The notes under the pieces were generated by a model. That model did not search any database and had not been told where the DNA came from. It worked only from the letters and a program-made list of their open reading frames with translations. A stretch of DNA of 64,000 nt from NCBI GenBank assembly GCA_030248215.1, contig JASANG010001382.1, positions 1 to 64,000 on the forward strand. The letters are read 5' to 3'. Each line of letters starts with the position of its first letter. Position 1 is the first letter of the stretch. Below are positions 56,801 through 64,000 of this stretch, one piece after another. Origin of the DNA: Enoplolaimus lenunculus. Its lineage: Eukaryota; Nematoda; Enoplea; Enoplida; Thoracostomopsidae. The position numbers were made by a program, and so were the translations under genes.

Positions 56801-59800
56801 AACCATTGTATGCCCCTCCTAAAAAGTTTTTAGCCCCCCCTAGCAAGGTGAGCTGACTACGAGCCTGGTTCTAGCAAAAATACCTGCAACCACTGAAAAC
56901 CTGTTTTGTTCTAAATTAACACCTCATTCAATATCTGAATCAATAACGAATGTAGCCATCATAGGCAATTATATATTGGCCATAAAATGTTTAGGCTTAG
57001 GCTTCATTAGGAATATACTTGATTAGGCAAATGTTTAGGCTTTAAAACATACTGATGTTTGAAGCAACAGGTAAAAAGTGCAATGTCTGTGGTCGATATT
57101 TGGGTTCACAGGCTGGGATTCACAGAAAATACTGAATACTACACTGTAAATTACAGTGAGTTGACTGTAACTCAAAATGAGTTGAATCTCTCAGTCTGAG
57201 TTAGGACTATCAGGACTCACAATTCTGAGTTGGTTCAACTCATTATGATTTAATTAATCAACTCCCCCGGAGTCAACGCAGCTCACAGAGAAAATCAACT
57301 AAACTCAACGTGAGTTAAAGTTTACTGTTATTAACTCAGAAATAACTAACTTTCCGTCTGAGTTAATTATCTCGTTGGAATTTACAGTGTACACAACACG
57401 AGTACCGGCGGTGAAAGAAACGAAAAGACAAATGTATCTTTCGTGGCACAAAAGCAAACATTTATAAGCTAGGAATGTTTAGTACCATTTTATCGCAAAA
57501 AATTTTCTGACGAAAGGGGAACGTTCCGTTGGCAGGTAGCCGCGTAGTGCGACCCTTTTACGAATTTGCATTTATATACAGACTCGATTTATAAGTACTG
57601 TGGTACGACTCGAAGCATTTTTCGATTTTATATTTGAATATGTAAAGCGAATGGGGATGGGTCACAGGCACCCAATGAACTGCCGAGTGGATCCGTCCCA
57701 AGTCTGTTGCAACTGCGATTGTCCAATCACGTACGTTTGCTTTTTCAACTCTTTACAAGTCGCTTCCAATTGGTCGACAGTTTTCTTGATTTCTGCTGCG
57801 TACGCGGCTTTTGATTGGTACAATTTAATGACATTTTTACGTTCAAGTCTAAAATGACAAAAATTACAGAAACCGTAGTTGAGTTGAATGGGTAGACAAG
57901 ATAGATTCGTCCGGCTTTGAACGAACTGTGAGCTGGGGTGTTATTTTGGAAATAGCAGCAATAATTGGACCCATGTAAAGATCAAGGGCGGAACGTTTTC
58001 CTATGGGACTGCAATAGAGTAAGCTTAACCTTTAGACTAACTTTTTTCCTTGGTTTAGACTAAAACTTAGGTTTGGGAATATGCTCATTGTTACGCTTTA
58101 GGCTTAGGCTTAAGCTTACGCTTCGGAATATGCTCATTCTTACGCTTAGGCTTAGGCTCAGACTTAGGAAAATGCTCATTCTTACGCTTAGGCTTAGGCT
58201 TAGGCTTAGGAATATGCTTATAATACTGTTCCGCCCCTGTTCTTTACATTGGCCAATAATTGCGTATATTAAGCTTGTGATCAACTCAATTTCTCGCAGA
58301 TATATTTTTTAAAAACATTTAGTCAAAACTATTGGCAACGGGATATAGCAGTCTTAAAAGGTATTCATAATTAACACAAAAGGCGAAACCAACAAACAGT
58401 GTTTTGATGTCGGGCAAATGTCTACAAGACGTCAAAGTACAACATTTGCCAGATTAATCTCGAATTGGAGCCTGATAATTATTATGTTTTTTTTTTAATT
58501 TTACCAAAATATTGTGAAATATTTTCTTAACTTTTTCTCACATGAATATTTACTATTTCCCCTGAGACCGACTTTTATGCTAGGATTTCGAACTCCAGTG
58601 ACTGGAGTGGGAGGCGTATACCATCACCACTCAGCTTTAGGAGCTTGACGCTCGAACCCGAAGGGGCTCTCACGTCTTGTGGTGATTTAGTACTATGTAT
58701 ACGTGTTGCAATTGTTAAACACGGTGCGATATATATTATTTAACGACACTGCGCTAAGTTGCTTATAGGCAACTCATTGTGAGAAGGGGTTAATGTTTTC
58801 AGTAATTTCTTAACCTTTTCATCTTTGTATGCAAATGCCCTTTTAAACCGTGAAAATAGCTTAAAGTGGCGCTATACATTTGATGACGTCCAGCGACGTC
58901 CGACACCGTCCGGCACCGACTGTCGCCGTCTGTCCCCGTCCGGTGCCGTACGTTACCGTACGGCACCGTGCGGTAACGTACGTGAATTACCCAGGTACGA
59001 TGCCGTATTATGACAGACGGTAACGGACAGCGCCAAACGATGCCGGACGTTGCTGGACGTCATCAAAAGTAGAGCGCGTCCCATACAGGGATCGAAGGTC
59101 GTGTGACTTTGCCAACTGTGCTAAACAACTCATGAAACCTAAAACTGTTTACTTGTGGATATCCTTTTCAAGCTGAATGTATTCTTTGACAATATCTTCC
59201 GTTAAATCCGTATGAGGAACTACCTGAAAACCCAAACTTTTTAAGCTAAAAATGTCCAAAATTTCACAGAATTTTACAAACGGGCCATGTTACTTTTAGG
59301 GACGTCCAGGTTTCTGCTGGGTCTATAAAAGAGTAGGTTTAGATTGTAGATTACATTTTTGGCTTAGGCTTAGGCTTAGGCTTAGGCTTAGGCTTAGGCT
59401 TAGGCTTAGAAACACATTTTTGCAACGCTTATGTGTAGGCTTAGGAATACGCTTAATCCACTGTTACGCCCCTGGCCCATGTATAGAACATGGCCGGAAA
59501 AGTAGAATAAGCATGTTCCTAAGCCTAAGCCTAAGCCTAACCCTAAGCAAACAATTTAGTCCAAATCCGAAACTGACTCTATTACAGCTCCTCGAAAAAC
59601 GATCCGGTCCTGTTGTATACATGGGCCCTAATTGATGTGCAATGATGAATAAACGATGGCAAACCACCTCCAGCCGTTCAGCGATCCACACAAGAGACAG
59701 GATATCGTGATATATTTCCCTTCGAAATTTTTTACGAGACAAGAAGCAAAGACGCTTTTACATGCTTTGGAATAAGCCTGCAGGATTGTAATAAACAGAT

Positions 59801-61239
59801 AATTATTTTTTATCGCAAGGATCGCCCGGGAAGACTAATTACATCAGATGATCCTCGATCCTAAGTGAAATCCAAGTGACGTCCATGGCTCCTTGGGATC
59901 GCTGAAGACACTCGCTTTATAATTTTTGCTGAGGTGACTTACCGGCCGTTCGGCCTTTATGAAAACGCCATTAGGAACAGCGCCGTTTTTGACTCCAGCT
60001 GATTTGACGCAACCGGACTGAATTCGTTGCGACGTCTGAAACAAATTGAGAGTCACAGTCTCGTTACGCTTCCTTGCATAGTAAATATTGGAATAATGCG
60101 GTTAGCCAGTGTTTCTTTTAGCGGCATAAAACAGTAACCGTAAGCCTAAGCCTAAGCCAAAAAAATAAAGTAAAACCTAAACTTATTCAACAGCAGTCAG
60201 TCCCATGGGAATAAAGGACTTTTCTAAAAGTAAAACAATGGTTACAGGCTGTTCTGTCATCACAAAATGTATCCGACGCGAGTTGTGTTTTACCACGAAA
60301 CACCCCCTTTACGGACGAATAATAGCTTAGAAAAGGTACCATTTACCGGGCCAATGTTACTTTTAGGGGCGTAACAGCAGATTAAGCGTTTTCCTAAGCC
60401 TAAGCCTAAGCCTAAGCGTTGCCAAAAATGTGTTCCTAAGCGTAAGCCTAAGCTTAAGCACAAAATTACGCTTAGGTTAAAGATCAGACTGATGTTATTT
60501 CTTGCAAAACAATTGTTAAAACCAAGAGTGCTTTTGGCCGACCCCCTCTCTTGTTTACAGAGAGGGTCGCTATCACATGAATACCCGTAAATTAAACTAT
60601 AAAGGTAGCATAACAGGCTGGATTTGGGGGCACCGTACAAACTTGAAAACGTATTTCGAATCTATTCCATTGTCTCCCTAGTCCGCGTTTGCAAAAAAAA
60701 TGGTTCGATTATGAAACTTTTCACATATTTGAGCTTCTCATGCCATCCCCTGATCATTCCACGAATAAATTTCAATTTTACAGGCCTTGGGACCTTAAAA
60801 ATAGAATTTTTCAAAAACTCAAATTTAGGCGTGAAATGATCAGCGGATGTGGTGAGAAGCTCAAATATACAAAAATTTTCCAAATCCAACCGTTTTTGGG
60901 CAAACGCGGGCTGGGGGGGGCAACCGAAAACACCCCGTATTTTAAGTGACAGTTCGTCCAATCGGGATACGTATTTAATTACCCGCAGATCTTGTGCCGC
61001 TTCAACAAAAAAAAATAATTTTTGAGGTGGTGTCGCGAAAAAGGCTTACGCCAGCCTGAGCGTTTGCCTGGGTTGTAACCGTAAATGACGGAAAAATTGT
61101 ACACAAGCTGTCGATATAAACCAAAATATTAACCACAAGTAAATACCAGAATCCATCATATCTCAATACTCACACGTTTGCAAGGTTTACGTGAAACTGG
61201 TCTTGCAACAGCGGCTGCCTTACTGGTTCCGCATCCCAT
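47839..61239 (-). CDS. 515-aa putative N-myristoylated coiled-coil protein, 13 exons
   Basis: Exons (genomic, in transcript order): 61239-61174, 60035-59943, 59223-59153, 57848-57735, 55803-55659, 54090-53979, 52884-52686, 52183-52087, 50948-50787, 49790-49640, 48977-48886, 48610-48520, 47993-47839. All introns are GT-AG, all phases match, and the sum is 1548 nt (515 codons plus TGA). The protein starts MGCGTSK, a good N-myristoylation signal with an adjacent Cys for palmitoylation, so attachment to a membrane is inferred. Residues about 60-200 are charged and helical ([38 protein letters not shown]). Residues about 202-353 form the most structured block ([62 protein letters not shown]). Then come a helical stretch, an acidic linker ([10 protein letters not shown]), a proline-rich patch ([10 protein letters not shown]) and a basic helical tail ending NSLKP. 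I cannot name the family. Introns carry many MITEs. Confidence 0.88.
48143..48305. mobile_element. telomere-like MITE, subfamily C
   Basis: Perfect target duplication AAAAGTTA at 48135-48142 and 48306-48313; ends GGCCAACGTTACTTTAACGGGC and CCATTAAAGTAACATGGGCC. In the last intron of the 515-aa gene. Confidence 0.94.
48618..48656. repeat. AT microsatellite
   Basis: AAATATATATAAATATATAT run in the intron next to exon 12 of the 515-aa gene (8 bp from the acceptor). Confidence 0.85.
49099..49532. mobile_element. family G MITE
   Basis: TACTGTAGTGCCCAGAATAA to GGGTCACTACAG, in the intron between exons 49640 and 48977 of the 515-aa gene, about 110 bp from exon 10. Confidence 0.86.
49853..50040. 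mobile_element. diverged relative of the TTAA-type MITE
   Basis: CCCTTTCTCGCATGAATATTT matches the left end, and AGGGATTAAAAC resembles a decayed box B on the minus strand; the right end is not clear. Confidence 0.5.
50148..50305. mobile_element. family I element
   Basis: GACCCGTAGCCATGACTCAG to GGTGGGCTGGCTACGGGTC; clear terminal inverted repeats. In intron 9 of the 515-aa gene. Confidence 0.8.
50440..50720. repeat. TATCACCAGTTGGTGATAG palindrome cluster
   Basis: GTAATAGGTGCTACACACATT and TGTAGCACCTATCACCAGG face each other. Related copies at 15595-15640, 31600-31860, 35820-35865 and 62045-62225. TIR-type element; borders unclear. Confidence 0.6.
51118..51348. mobile_element. telomere-like MITE, subfamily C
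   Basis: GGCCAATGTTACTTTAAGGGGC to CCCCTGAAAGTAACATGGGCC; target duplication GGTCTGAC/GTTCTGAC. Spacer GCGTTGCAAAAATGTGTTTC. Intron 8 of the 515-aa gene. Confidence 0.92.
51715..51978. mobile_element. TTAA-type MITE with tRNA-like interior
   Basis: TTAA on both sides; CCCTTTCTCACATGGATATT to CAATGTGAGAAGGGG. In intron 8 of the 515-aa gene, about 110 bp from exon 8. Confidence 0.92.
52230..52512. mobile_element. family H element
   Basis: AACAAGAGTGCATGATACTC to CCACGCACTCTTGGTAAT; intron 7 of the 515-aa gene, about 50 bp from the exon 8 acceptor. Confidence 0.72.
52580..52668 (-). repeat. tRNA-derived SINE head or tRNA-like sequence
   Basis: Minus strand: box A GTGACGCAGTTGGTTAAATC and box B GTCGGTTCGATTCCGG. 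The bases that would form the acceptor stem do not pair. Lies just beyond the exon 7 donor (52686). Confidence 0.6.
52918..53085. mobile_element. family I element
   Basis: GGCTCGTAGCCAGTCCAACT to GTCTTGGCTACGGGTTCG. It begins only about 35 bp upstream of the exon 7 acceptor (52884), inside the region where the branch point would lie. Confidence 0.8.
53231..53433. mobile_element. telomere-like MITE, subfamily C, inverted
   Basis: GGCCTATGTTACTTTTAAGGCC to CCCTAAAAGTAATGTTGGCC; target duplication TACAGTTT/AACAGTTT. Intron 6 of the 515-aa gene. Confidence 0.9.
54109..54205. mobile_element. family E MITE, left half
   Basis: TACACTGCAAAAAATTGGTGAG to GACTACGCCAGAGTC. It begins about 18 bp upstream of exon 6 (acceptor side) of the 515-aa gene. 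Confidence 0.75.
54812..55645. mobile_element. telomere-like MITE with array, carrying a nested family D element
   Basis: GACCATATAAAGGTCAGGAGC at the left; array 55176-55620 built on a unit with spacer GAATATGCTCATTCTTGCGC; right end decays after TATAATTCTGTTCCGCGGCC. The right edge lies about 15 bp from the exon 5 donor (55658) of the 515-aa gene. Confidence 0.87.
54895..55175. mobile_element. family D element nested in a telomere-like MITE
   Basis: TTAAGCTCTATTGACACGTG to CACGTGTGACTAGAGCTTAA. It interrupts the GCCTAA-type array just after TTGTGCTTGGCTTA, and the array resumes as GGCTTAGGCTTAGG. Confidence 0.82.
55892..56560. mobile_element. two family H copies in tandem
   Basis: The first (55892-56242) is a long inverted repeat: TATCAAGAGTGGATGATCAT pairs with ATGATCACTCTTTATAACAA on the other arm. 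The second (56240-56560) ends CATCCACTCTTGGTTCTATC. Intron 4 of the 515-aa gene. Confidence 0.78.
56700..56870. mobile_element. family I element
   Basis: GGTTCGGCCACCGCTGG, CAACCTTGCTTATAACTTATTG and GCAAGGTGAGCTGACTACGA; in an intron of the 515-aa gene. Confidence 0.72.
57142..57391. mobile_element. family F MITE
   Basis: TACACTGTAAATTACAGTGAG to GGAATTTACAGTGTA. Lies in the intron between exons 57735 and 55803 of the 515-aa gene. Confidence 0.85.
57968..58254. mobile_element. telomere-like MITE, subfamily A
   Basis: Perfect target duplication AATAATTG at 57960-57967 and 58255-58262. Ends GACCCATGTAAAGATCAAGGG and CCCCTGTTCTTTACATTGGCC. Intron 3 of the 515-aa gene. Confidence 0.95.
58531..58789. 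mobile_element. TTAA-type MITE with tRNA-like interior
   Basis: TTAA on both sides; CTTTTTCTCACATGAATATT to CATTGTGAGAAGGGG. Slightly more diverged (terminal C to T). In intron 3 of the 515-aa gene. Confidence 0.9.
58860..59090. mobile_element. family Z element
   Basis: GTGGCGCTATACATTTGATGA to GTCATCAAAAGTAGAGCGCG, interior of CGTACGGCACCG-type repeats; intron 3 of the 515-aa gene. Confidence 0.78.
59283..59473. mobile_element. telomere-like MITE, subfamily C, truncated by its neighbour
   Basis: GGCCATGTTACTTTTAGGGACG, then eight TTAGGC units in a row (59353-59408), then AATCCACTGTTACGCCCCTG where the subfamily B element begins. Confidence 0.85.
59474..59627. mobile_element. telomere-like MITE, subfamily B, abutting a subfamily C copy
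   Basis: GGCCCATGTATAGAACATGGCC to CCTGTTGTATACATGGGCC; 4-5 GCCTAA units. No target duplication is seen, and the subfamily C copy to the left lacks its right terminal repeat. Confidence 0.86.
60105..60235. mobile_element. telomere-like MITE, decayed subfamily C
   Basis: TAGCCAGTGTTTCTTTTAGCGG, GTAAGCCTAAGCCTAAGCC, then ACTTTTCTAAAAGTAAAACAATGG; between exons 1 and 2 of the 515-aa gene. Confidence 0.65.
60349..60475. mobile_element. telomere-like MITE, subfamily C, right end lost
   Basis: GGCCAATGTTACTTTTAGGGGC and spacer GCGTTGCCAAAAATGTGTTCC. Confidence 0.8.
60650..60945. mobile_element. foldback element, short copy
   Basis: Arms CACATATTTGAGCTTCTCAT and GAGAAGCTCAAATATACAAA pair, as do AATTTCAATTTTACAGG and AAACTCAAATTTAGGCGTGA. 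Same family as 2296-2935 but without its long palindromic centre. It lies just downstream on the genomic plus side of a subfamily C MITE, within the first gene-3 intron region. Confidence 0.75.
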
Positions 61240-61386
61240 TATTGTTTTTTGTACTATTTGCCAACTGTTAGAATGTTTATAAATTAAAATATTAAAAGAA
61301 TCTAAAAAATTTATTCCAATGAAAAAAATCATGGGCGGAACGTTTTTCTATAAGACTGAATTTGAGTCGCCCTGTTGTTGTTTATA

Positions 61387-61472
61387 TTGGCGCAATGATC
61401 ATTTGGCGTGGTGGTAGCATGCTTGACTCAAGTGAATGAGGTCTGAGGTTCGATTTCCGGTCAAGGTCTTTG
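61387..61472 (+). repeat. tRNA-derived SINE head or tRNA-like sequence
   Basis: Box A TGGCGTGGTGGTAGCATGC and box B GAGGTTCGATTTCCGG; acceptor stem absent. About 150 bp upstream of the start codon of the 515-aa gene, on the opposite strand. Confidence 0.6.
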
Positions 61473-61534
61473 ACATTTTGGCAATAGTTTCAAAAGAAAT
61501 TGAGTTTTTCACAAGCTTAATATATGCAATTATT

Positions 61535-61951
61535 GGCCAACGTAAGGAATAGGGGCGGACCAGTATTATAAGCATATTCCTAAGCCTAAGCCTAAGCCTA
61601 AGCCCAACCGTAAGAATGAACATATTCCTAATCATAAGCCTAAGACTAAGCCTAAGCATAAGAACGAACATATTCCTAAGCCAAAGCCTAATCGTAAGCG
61701 TAACAATGAGCATATTCCTAAGACTAAGCCTTGTCCTAAGCGTAAAAATGAGCATATGTCTAAGCCTAAGCCTAATCGTAAGCGTAAAAATGAACATATT
61801 CCTAAGCCTAAGCTTAATCTTAAGCATAACAACGAGCATATTCCTAAGCCAAAACCTAAACCTAAGCCAATCAAAAAATTATTCTAAACCTGAAGCTTAC
61901 TCTGTTGCAGTCCCACAGATAAACGTTCCGCCCCTGATTTTTACATGGGCC
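61535..61951. mobile_element. telomere-like MITE, subfamily A, diverged array
   Basis: GGCCAACGTAAGGAATAGGGG to CCCCTGATTTTTACATGGGCC. Array units are more mutated than elsewhere, suggesting an older copy. Confidence 0.9.
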
Positions 61952-62290
61952 CTTACTACGTTTACAAAAGAAAGACGATTTGAAAAAGCTGTGTGAAGAG
62001 GAAACAATGGCTCTAGAAGTTTAATTTTCAGTCGAGGGTTCATATTTTGTACTGTGTAAAGCAACTATCATCAGTTAGTAATAGGTTTTCAAACTCACTA
62101 GCTATTGTCGTTGTTGAACTCAAAAATGATGTAGGTGTAGAGCAAAGCATATGCTAGAAATGTGCTGAATTTTGAGTCTCACCTTGCACTGGTTCGAAAG
62201 TTACAAGAACTTTAATTCTAAACAGTAGCAGGATTTTAGTGTAGGTTTATCTTTAGACTATATGTTTCTTAAAGCCTTATTCACACGTGC

Positions 62291-62514
62291 ACTGTAAATT
62301 GCAGTGAGTTTTTAACTCAAAATGAGTTGAATTATTCATTCTCAGTTAGGACTATCAGAACTCAGAATCCTGAGTTGATTCAACTCATTCTGATTTAATT
62401 AATCAACTTCCCCGGTACCAACACGACTCAGTGTATAAGAATCAACAAAACTCAGAATGAGCTATCATAACGTTCCATCCGAGTTGATTAATTAACTCAT
62501 TGGAATTTACAGTG
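62291..62514. mobile_element. family F MITE nested in a family D element
   Basis: CACTGTAAATTGCAGTGAG to GGAATTTACAGTG splits a family D end: CTTATTCACACGTG on the left and TGCAAGTTTTTGCAG on the right join into the usual D terminus. Confidence 0.82.
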
Positions 62515-62764
62515 TGCAAGTTTTTGCAGCGGTAAATTATATGCTTTAAATTGTCAAATTTTGTTCCGTCCACGTACCATTCAGGTACATATAACTCCGT
62601 TACTCGACAATGATATCCTTTAATTAGGATTTTTGGACTCCATCCATTGGGACTAATGACCCAACAAAACAATACAAACTACGGTTGATTCAAATTCAAA
62701 ATAAAAACTCGTTTATCACCGTTTGTAGTTGTTTTTGTCAATGCAGCAGGTCAAAATAGACGCC

Positions 62765-62850
62765 CAAAACCTAAACCTAAGCCTAAGGTAGAAAAATCGT
62801 CGAAAGCATAAGCTTATTCTATTGTGATCCCACGCAGAAACGGAACGTTT
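62765..62850. mobile_element. telomere-like MITE fragment
   Basis: AAACCTAAACCTAAGCCTAAG then ATAAGCTTATTCTATTGTGATCC; terminal repeats lost. Confidence 0.6.
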
Positions 62851-63329
62851 CGGATAACAATTTAACAACATCATTCACTATTGTGAACGTTTTATTTAAG
62901 CATTATTCTATATTTGGAATCAAAATAATTGTTCAACGTACTGGACGGACGGCTGGTAATTTCAAATCTTCAAAATGAATGTCATTAAGCAACTCTAACT
63001 GACTACAGAACTTGAAATTTTGGGATATGCTATGTAAAGTGCTTCCTATATGCACAAATTGTAGTTTAGAATAATATGTAGAAATATAGTAGTTAATTAA
63101 AATACCGTACTGTCAGGCTTGTTTACTCCAGCGCTGGAACGATGCCCAAAATACGTATGTGAGGCGTTCCAGCTTTAATATATAGATATAGGGCCGATAT
63201 TAAGATATCAGCCCTTCAGCTCATAATCATTCTATCTACTGTAAGTAGGGGCAATATGTCTTATATCGCACAGGCGGCATCCTTTGATGTGGGCAATAAA
63301 TATATATTTGAATGGGTAGGAACCAGGAC

Positions 63330-63452
63330 TTCTGACCTTTCAACTAAGCAGCTGGAAAAGCGGGCCTCCGGAGCGCGGATCAAACTCTCAGCCTACGCAT
63401 CCTTAAGGGACACTCTACCACTGCGCCACGTAGCCCGGCCCTCCAACTGTTT
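63330..63452 (-). repeat. tRNA-derived SINE head
   Basis: Minus strand: GGGCTACGTGGCGCAGTGGT (box A), AGAGTTTGATCCGCGC (box B type). The 5' GGGCTACG has no complement after box B, so it is SINE-like rather than a tRNA gene. Confidence 0.6.
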
Positions 63453-63855
63453 CTATCGTCGAGTATGTGTGTGTCGACCGTGTGCTGCCAGCAAGCATAC
63501 ATACAGTGCGCTGTACTATATTGAATGTGCACATAACGGACAAGCATGTCTCACACGCTTACAGTAACTGCATCGACTCACTTTCGTTGTCGCATGTCCG
63601 CTTGTTGATTTGCTGCTACCAGATCCCATGACGTTCCACCTTACCAAGTATTTTCTTTACAAGTCATGATTATAATAAAGCGAAAAAATTTCGTAAAATA
63701 CTGAAAATTACCAAAATTTTGGTCTGTTAGTCGCCTTTAATGGGTTTAAGCCGAGACTAATTGCGCAATTCGAACTAAGAACCGTATTCCCAGCTGTGTC
63801 ACTTATCGTCAGTTTAAAGTCCGTCCGTCAAATGCGGAAAATGTGCCAAATTTCA

Positions 63856-64000
63856 GCCAATGTAAAGAACAGGGTCGGAATAGTATTATAAAGCATATTC
63901 CTAAGCCTAAGCTTAAGCCTGAGCCTAAGCGTAAGAATGATCATATTTCTAAGCCTAAGCCTAAGCCTAAGCCTAAGAGAAAGAATGTACATATTCCTAA
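63856..64000. mobile_element. telomere-like MITE, runs off the window
   Basis: GCCAATGTAAAGAACAGGGTC and GCCTAAGCGTAAGAATGATC; the right end is outside. Confidence 0.9.

Overview
This is animal nuclear DNA, AT-rich, with small spliced exons scattered through a dense carpet of non-autonomous DNA transposons. The organism cannot be fixed from this window. The commonest motif is TTAGGC (complement GCCTAA), the telomere repeat of nematodes, so a nematode or another repeat-rich invertebrate is the best guess. No bacterial gene, viral gene, reverse transcriptase or transposase was found.

Three host genes can be assembled from exons with canonical GT-AG ends and matching phases, all on the minus strand. 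(1) 6325 to 4842, possibly to 3676: a single-pass membrane protein of unknown family. (2) 34556 to 30170: five exons giving 375 aa, a four-pass protein of the claudin/PMP22 superfamily most like stargazin/TARP (calcium-channel gamma) proteins. (3) 61239 to 47839: thirteen exons giving 515 aa, a protein with an N-myristoylation-type start (MGCGTSK) and long helical, coiled-coil-like segments; I do not recognise the family. Several isolated exon-like ORFs are listed at low confidence.

Layout: 1-1890 is a minisatellite with a suspicious poly-C block. 2.0-6.5 kb holds a foldback element, TA-flanked MITEs and gene 1. 6.5-29.5 kb is mostly repeats: a 155-bp tandem array at 11.8-12.4 kb and many telomere-like MITEs, the largest at 14.5-15.6 kb. 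29.5-34.6 kb is gene 2. 34.6-47.8 kb looks intergenic and repeat-filled. 47.8-61.2 kb is gene 3, with nearly every intron carrying MITEs. 61.3-64 kb is repeats.

The most striking feature is a super-family of short inverted-repeat elements, more than thirty copies, whose interior is a (TTAGGC)n-type array, often with a 36-bp higher-order unit. They have 8-bp target duplications, seven of them perfect, and at least three related terminal-repeat types. They look like a vehicle that spreads telomere-like DNA through chromosome arms. A second unusual family has piggyBac-like TTAA target duplications around a tRNA-like Pol III promoter. Nested insertions give a relative time order for several families.
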